Shown here piece by piece: positions 59,405 through 64,000 of a stretch of DNA of 64,000 nucleotides. Source of the DNA: Chinchilla lanigera (Eukaryota > Chordata > Mammalia > Rodentia > Chinchillidae). The stretch spans positions 14,860,273 through 14,924,272 of the forward strand of contig NW_004955446.1 of assembly GCF_000276665.1 (NCBI RefSeq). Direction: 5' to 3'. Each line of letters opens with the position of its first letter. Position 1 is the stretch's first letter. Under the pieces are notes generated by a model. The model had not been told where the DNA came from. It searched no databases and was given only the letters and a program-made list of their open reading frames with translations. A program made the translations under genes and the position numbers.

Positions 59405-59790
59405 TTCTTTTATTTTAAAGGTAAAAGAACAAAATCATATTAACAAACACACACACATTTAGAAAATGATGCAAAAACAATACAAGCAATACAGAATTTC
59501 AGACAAGGTGATAGGAAATTAACAATGGTTGTTGTATTACATATTGATACCTTCAAATTGGATACTCAGATAAACAAACATAGACATGTAAGATTGATCA
59601 AACACTTAAACATTAAATATTCCTTTCAATAGAGCAACAAAAGTCAGTAGTACAACTATGTTAGCTATCCTGTGTATACATATATACATAATTTCCCCAT
59701 CTTTCTCTTCTCTTATCCCTCATCCCAGTTCTTTCCTTTTGAGCAGTTTCTTTTCACTTCACAATGTCTACTGTACCTTCTAGATTTTCT
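59405..59790 (-). repeat. L1 3'UTR-like recurrent unit, copy 5 (most complete)
   Basis: Reversed order of the unit: AATTTCAGACAAGGTGATAG, GAAATTAACAATGGTTGTTG, TAAGATTGATCAAACACTTA, TATTCCTTTCAATAGAGCAA, TTAGCTATCCTGTGTATACA, CCCCATCTTTCTCTTCTC. It spans from the A-rich end to the purine-rich lead seen at 44.2 kb. Confidence 0.72.
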
Positions 59791-60316
59791 CCACTCTTTC
59801 AGGTTCTTACACTAGTGAGACAATACAGTGTTTACATGCAGGTATGAGTGGTTGCTTCTCTTCACATTTCAGAAATCGGTGCGAGCATCACCCAGTTGGA
59901 AAGCCTTCTGCGTACTCACCCGCCCTCCCATCCATCGAGTTAACTGACCCTGTCTTCTTACTTAGCACAGTCTATTCAAGAACTTATAAAATCATATTTA
60001 GTGTTTCTTACACCATATTGTGAACTCTTTAAGGGCAAGGAGAATGTGACCTGATGCTTCTCATTTCCAACAAAGAGACTGGCTTGCTATAAACATATAA
60101 GACAACGAAATAAATGAAAACATGAGATCAAATGCTGAATTAAACATGCTTTTTGTTTTAATATCAATCTAACAGAAGAGTTGCCAAAGTGGGATACAGA
60201 ATTAGAACGTGGTTTTCATACAGGTTGATCAAACGCCAGGTTTACTAATTTTACTTTCCTACGTAGTCTATTTGTCTCTTGCTCTTTCTGGTTTTGTTCA
60301 TCTCTATCTCTGTCCA

Positions 60317-60319
<3 letters not shown>
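59791..60319. other. Unique sequence, nothing recognised
   Basis: The segment near 59878-59940 retains a few CpGs (GGTGCGAGCATCACCCAG, CTGCGTACTCACCCGCCC). Confidence 0.4.

Positions 60320-60365
<46 letters not shown>
60320..60365. repeat. (GT)n microsatellite
   Basis: About 23 uninterrupted GT units. Confidence 0.97.
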
Positions 60366-60370
<5 letters not shown>

Positions 60371-61310
60371 TTCTACATATCTCTCATACATATATAAGGG
60401 CTAATGATTTCCATCTCTAGGATTATCTATCTATCCCTCATCTTCTTGTCTGTTTCTCTATGTATATGTAAAAAAGAAAGAGTAAGCTGTAGATATCATA
60501 TCCCTTTTAATTATTAGACACTTTACGTTATCTAAAGATAAGGACATTCTTTTATATTACTATAACACACCAATCAAAAAAATTTAATGATTTAAAACCT
60601 GTATTAATTATATAATTCATAGTCAGTATTTCAATCTCACTAGTTGTCTTAATAGTATCCTGTATAGGTGTTTAATTTCATTCCAATACTACAAGTTTTC
60701 TACAATCATTGTCTCTCTTGAAGCTCATTTGATCCAGACTTGTTCCTTAATTGTTATTTTCTTTTTCTTACTATTATTACTTTGACATACATTAGAATAT
60801 ATACCAGTTACATTATAACATATCTGATGTCTTTGTCTGAATATTCCTCATGATTAGACTCAATTTATGCATTTTTGGCAACAATTTCACAAACATTATT
60901 GTACATTCTCCACAGTGTGTCACATCTAGAGGCACATCTTCCTTTATTCTGTTTTTTTTTTTTTTTTTACCCATATGATCAGGAATGCTAACTTTTGATC
61001 ATTCCTTTGAGTGGTTCCCTCTGCTTCTTTCCTTCTGAGAAGTGGTTCATTTTATTTAGGTATGTTAGACAAGAGAAAATGTTTTGAAATTACACAAATA
61101 TTTGTCCTCCCCTACAAATTTTTCATTCTTGTCTAAATCAATTACCATAACTACTGTATAATAGTGATTTTCCAATTTTATAATCCCTCCTTTATTATGA
61201 CAGTGTTCCATAGTAAGTAATATCCCTTCTTCCTTATTGATTGGTTGATTTTAATATATACTCATAGATTTTTGTTCTATTCAATGATTTATAATCCATA
61301 CAAACCTTTT
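60366..61310. other. AT-rich sequence with poly(T) at 60952-60968
   Basis: No SINE body was recognised next to the T run; otherwise nothing. Confidence 0.45.
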
Positions 61311-61325
61311 AAAAACCAGAAGATG

Positions 61326-61454
61326 GGGTCTGGGGATTTAGCTCAGCGGCAAAAGCTCCTGCCTGGCAAGCGCAAGGTCGTGAGTTCGGTTCCCGGTACC
61401 AGAGAAAAACCAAACAAACAAAAAAAAAAACAAAAAAAAAACCAAAAAAAAAAT
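61326..61454 (+). mobile_element. ID SINE, youngest-looking copy, perfect 15-bp TSD
   Basis: TCTGGGGATTTAGCTCAGCG (A box), GCCTGGCAAGCGCAAGGTCG and TGAGTTCGGTTCCCGGTACC (B box) are as close to the consensus of the copies here as any. The tail starts GAGAAAAACCAAACAAAC and runs ~50 bases with C interruptions. AAAAACCAGAAGATG flanks exactly at 61311-61325 and 61455-61469. CpGs in the body are still intact, which suggests a recent insertion. Confidence 0.97.
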
Positions 61455-61633
61455 AAAAACCAGAAGATGACTTTCTACTTGGCCAGTGGGGTGGTTTTAA
61501 ATATGGGCCTTCTTCTCACGTCCTATTGACATTTAACACAAATTTCTTTTTGTTACTTCTTCTTATATAAGAATAGAATGAGCTAAGAAAATTTTGGTGT
61601 TAAGTGAGAAAGTATTGTGGTATAAAAATGTCT

Positions 61634-61825
61634 TTTTTTTACCTGGGTGATTATTTCTGATCTGATTTCTTCTATGGCCTGTTGGAGTTGTTTCTTTACT
61701 TCAGTTGCAATCATTTCAGAGATTTCAGGTATGTGACTTTCAAGTTCTCCTATGTCAGTGTCTCCTGGTCTTGTTCGGGGTGGAGTTGAGTTCTGAGATT
61801 GCATTTTGTTCCTACATCTGGTCAT
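61634..61825 (-). pseudogene. L1 ORF1 N-terminal fragment (64 codons)
   Basis: The frame opens with MTRCRNKMQS and continues through a Pro/Arg-rich STPPRTRPGD to HIPEISEMIATEVKKQLQQA and IEEIRSEIITQVKK, where it hits the A run. The heptad-like hydrophobic spacing from about residue 31 on (I, I, M, I, V, L, I, I, I, V) marks the start of the ORF1p coiled coil. ORF1p is the L1 RNA-binding chaperone; the RRM and C-terminal domains are absent, so no functional protein is expected. An upstream in-frame Met at 61876 is in the 5'UTR and gives an unlikely start. Confidence 0.75.
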
Positions 61826-62143
61826 TTTGGATGTCAGATGGAAAGTGCTGAGCCACACGCTACCCAGGCAGCTCACTGAAGGTCTCTAGAGACCTTAGTT
61901 TACCTGAATATCAGACTTATCCCAAGGTGGTAGAGAGCAGTGGTGCACTGGGCCCGGGATCATCAGGCAGTTGGTTGGGTGCATGGCTCAGATCACAAAT
62001 GAGATGATGGGGGAATACTGGCCTTCAGAACCAGGATCTCCAGGTCATCAGTGGAAAGTGTGTGGGCCTCAGCTATGAACCTGATGGTGGCCAGTCAAGG
62101 GCCACTGCTCTGGGTTCCTCAGGGAACCCAGAGGGAGGGTGGG

Positions 62144-62297
62144 TCTCACTCCCAACAGAGAGGTTCATAGAGCCTGGGACCACTCCTGAGCTGCTTCCCT
62201 GTCCCAAAGGAGCAGGGCGGGGTGTAGGGACAGGCCTCACCCACCAACAGAGAGGTCCACAGAGACAGGGCCTCTCCTGCGTTGCTTCCCTGCACCC
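62144..62297 (-). repeat. Two imperfect ~62-bp repeats in the L1 5'UTR
   Basis: Unit one (62144-62205) and unit two (62236-62297) share CTCAC, AACAGAGAGGT, ACTCCTG/TCTCCTG and GCTTCCCTG in order, at 91-92 bp spacing. Frames on both strands here (62062-62343, 62146-62409) are artefacts of GC-rich, stop-poor sequence. Confidence 0.7.
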
Positions 62298-62323
62298 AGG
62301 CTGCTTCCTGTGGTATAAAAATG

Positions 62324-63363
62324 AATGGTTTTCTGAACTGTAAGAGCTTCACCCAGTAGCATGTTGCACCTCTGGAGAGGCAGTGGTTTGAGTCTTTTCC
62401 TGACATCATCTAGGTACCTTGATATCAGTCATACCACAGGAATTTCCTGTCCTTTCTTCACTTCTTCCTCCAGGAGAAATGGTTGTAATCATTTTACTTG
62501 CACATGGTCCAACAGCTTCAGTTTGATCTATCATTTTGTTTTGACCAAGTCAGCAACATGCATAGAAATAATATAGCTTTCCCTAGAATTCCATAGTTCT
62601 CCTGTCAAAGGACTGAGTCTTGAGGAACAAGATATCAGAATGAATGGTAGATTAACAGCAGCTAGGAGTGACTTATCCCATAGGTCATCCTACCCAAACA
62701 TGTGAAAGGGGAATCATAACCTTAGAATCATCTGGGAGAAACAGCTCATTCTGATTCTGAACTTGGCTGTTTAGTGTCTCAAAGGGGTGTGCTTCTGGAG
62801 CTGAGGAGGTCCCTTGTGAATAGGCAAATACAATTACCCAGCTTCCATGGATGTAGCCACCATTTTAGGTTCACTGATTCCTCTTCCCCTCAGCCTCACC
62901 GCCGCCATGCCAGGTCTTTGTCTCAGTGCAGCCCATCACAGACCACTGCCCTAGATAACTGCCAGTTAAAATGCTTGGGTGAATTTGCTCAAGAAAGTGA
63001 GGTCTTTATCAAATTCTTAGTTAAAATGTGTGTGCCCAAGTATAACATTTATTTATCTCAGATTAAAAAGCAAGCCTAGGTTTGTTTTCATCAGCTCCAA
63101 ATTTGCTTTGACACAAGAATGTTGACACTGAAACCTGGACTACGGTATGATCACAAGCTTTTAACTAAAGGGTGGCCCTCAGTGTAGGATTTCTCTAATG
63201 TGACAGTACTTGAATATCCTATAGAGCTTTAACTGTAATAGCATGTGAAAGGCTTGCTCTACACTAAGAGGGGTTGTAGCATTCTTGAACAGATGCAATT
63301 TGAAGTGCTGTTCTGTTCTCAGAAATGTAGCTGGGAACAGGAAGGCTTTAGCTACTCTTACAA

Positions 63364-63365
<2 letters not shown>
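62324..63365. other. Unique, less AT-rich sequence
   Basis: This is the pre-existing DNA on the other side of the L1 insertion. The frame 62774-63079 (+) has CpG-containing Arg/His/Pro-rich residues but no family resemblance. Confidence 0.4.

Positions 63366-63403
<38 letters not shown>
63366..63403. repeat. (CA)n microsatellite
   Basis: About 19 uninterrupted CA units. Confidence 0.97.
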
Positions 63404-63408
<5 letters not shown>

Positions 63409-63529
63409 TGTCTGTTGCTTACAGTAGCAAATAAATAGTATAAATGGTATATCTAACATGTTTTTCTGGTTCCTCTTGGTCTTTTGTCATATAAACTGTA
63501 TTTTCTTTGTATAATTTATAAAGATGGAG

Positions 63530-63720
63530 AAATGAAATTTTTATTCAACTTGCTTTTGTTATTTGGAGCATTGTGTTCTGACAAATCTGCTTGTGACAAG
63601 CAGAGGAACATTAAAAGCTGACACCTGCTATTAAGTTGGAATTTTTGATGAGGTTCAAAGATGGATCTTCCTGACCTGGAAAAATAAATCAAGGTCACCA
63701 ACTGACTCATACAAAGTCTT
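63530..63720. promoter_or_regulatory. Candidate conserved non-coding block
   Basis: Repeat-free. AATCAAGGTCACCAACTGAC contains a nuclear-receptor half-site (AAGGTCA) followed by an AP-1-like word (TGACTCA), and GTTCAAAGATGGATC a TCF-like word. TGCTTGTGACAAGCAGAG is a near-perfect inverted repeat (CTGCTTGT/ACAAGCAG). Inference only. Confidence 0.25.
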
Positions 63721-64000
63721 TTCAGCCATTTATATTACAATGTAATTATAGCAAACTGATGTACAATCTATGAAAAGCTGTAACCTAGTCACACTGATAC
63801 ATATGCATTGTGTGATGAATAAATGAAAAGAGTAAAATATGCCAAGAAAATTGCCTGTTTTTCATCTTGAGGAGGTTCTATGAATTGTACAACTATTTTA
63901 AAATAAACATTAGTTTCTGGATCCCCACCCTTCAGTGATATTCAAGTTGTTTTGATTTTCTTTAATTTTGCTAGTATTCATTTATTATTATTATTATCAC
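63721..64000. other. AT-rich end of window
   Basis: Nothing recognised apart from a short (ATT)n at the edge. Confidence 0.5.

Larger units (their letters stand above)
61631..62308 (-). mobile_element. 5'-complete, 3'-truncated LINE-1 insertion with 15-bp TSD
   Basis: TGTGGTATAAAAATG occurs exactly at 61616-61630 and 62309-62323. Between them, on the minus strand, lie ~483 bp of GC-rich DNA (61826-62308), then an ATG-initiated frame of 64 codons, ending in GGTAAAAAAAAGA against the duplication. This is the order L1 5'UTR then ORF1 start, with ORF1 remainder, ORF2 and 3'UTR missing. The upstream part contains two imperfect copies of a ~62-bp unit about 91 bp apart (62144-62205 and 62236-62297, sharing AACAGAGAGG and GCTTCCCTG), like the repeat-containing promoters of rodent L1s. 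Confidence 0.8.

Noticed and set aside
60952..60968. Poly(T) run as a SINE tail
   Set aside because: No ID, B1 or L1 body follows it.
61321..61405. Possible genuine tRNA-Ala gene
   Set aside because: Box A and B are present, but the body, A-rich tail and target-site duplication are those of an ID retroposon.

Overview
This is a vertebrate nuclear window, almost certainly from a rodent, and I find no credible protein-coding gene in it. The evidence for a rodent is the pairing of tRNA-Ala-derived ID SINEs (A box like TAGCTCAGCGG, B box like GAGTTCGGTTCC, A-rich tail) with 7SL-derived B1-like SINEs, plus composite elements in which a B1 half is fused to an ID half. ID copies ending in CCCGGTACC with a tail starting like GAGAAAAACC suggest a non-murid lineage. 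A squirrel-, beaver- or kangaroo-rat/pocket-mouse-like animal is my guess; I cannot place the species. The DNA is AT-rich and CpG-poor and carries many (CA)n/(GT)n tracts. It reads like a gene desert or a very large intron.

Layout. 1-1.3 kb: an unclassified, less AT-rich block ending in a long GA tract and an old repeat. 1.3-11.2 kb: mostly unique AT-rich DNA with three B1 and two ID insertions. 11.2-13.9 kb: a 1.5-kb antisense L1 and an older repeat. 14-29 kb: unique DNA with three IDs, a MIR, an L2 scrap, microsatellites, a solo MaLR-type LTR and a CpG-retaining block at 24.2-24.9 kb. 29.9-35.7 kb: two old sense-strand L1 3' ends, one carrying a tiny nested ID insertion, a CpG cluster near 32.0 kb and a B1/ID composite. 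38-45 kb: an L2, two MaLR-like LTRs and recurrent L1 3'UTR-like pieces. 45-51 kb: further L1 pieces, four ID-type elements and a long sense-strand L1 3' end. 51.6-54.3 kb: three blocks that look like conserved non-coding DNA. 55-64 kb: ID, MIR and L1 3'UTR copies, the freshest ID at 61.3 kb, and at 61.63-62.31 kb an unusual L1 fragment.

The most unusual object is that L1 fragment. It lies on the minus strand, is bounded by a perfect 15-bp target-site duplication, and holds about 480 bp of GC-rich 5'UTR plus the first 64 codons of ORF1, then stops in a short A run. Most L1 insertions lose the 5' end and keep the 3' end; this one does the reverse. A second neat case is a 24-bp insertion at 29968-29991 that appears to be just the 3' end of an ID element, flanked by a 16-bp duplication.

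Several blocks (2.8-3.6, 9.17-9.42, 24.2-24.9, 31.5-32.2, 38.1-38.35, 51.63-51.91, 52.37-52.88, 54.09-54.31 and 63.53-63.72 kb) are free of recognisable repeats and have the mixed composition and homeodomain-type AT motifs typical of distal enhancers. That is inference from composition only. All long open frames appear non-coding: they lie in repeats, run through microsatellites, or have no recognisable protein family.
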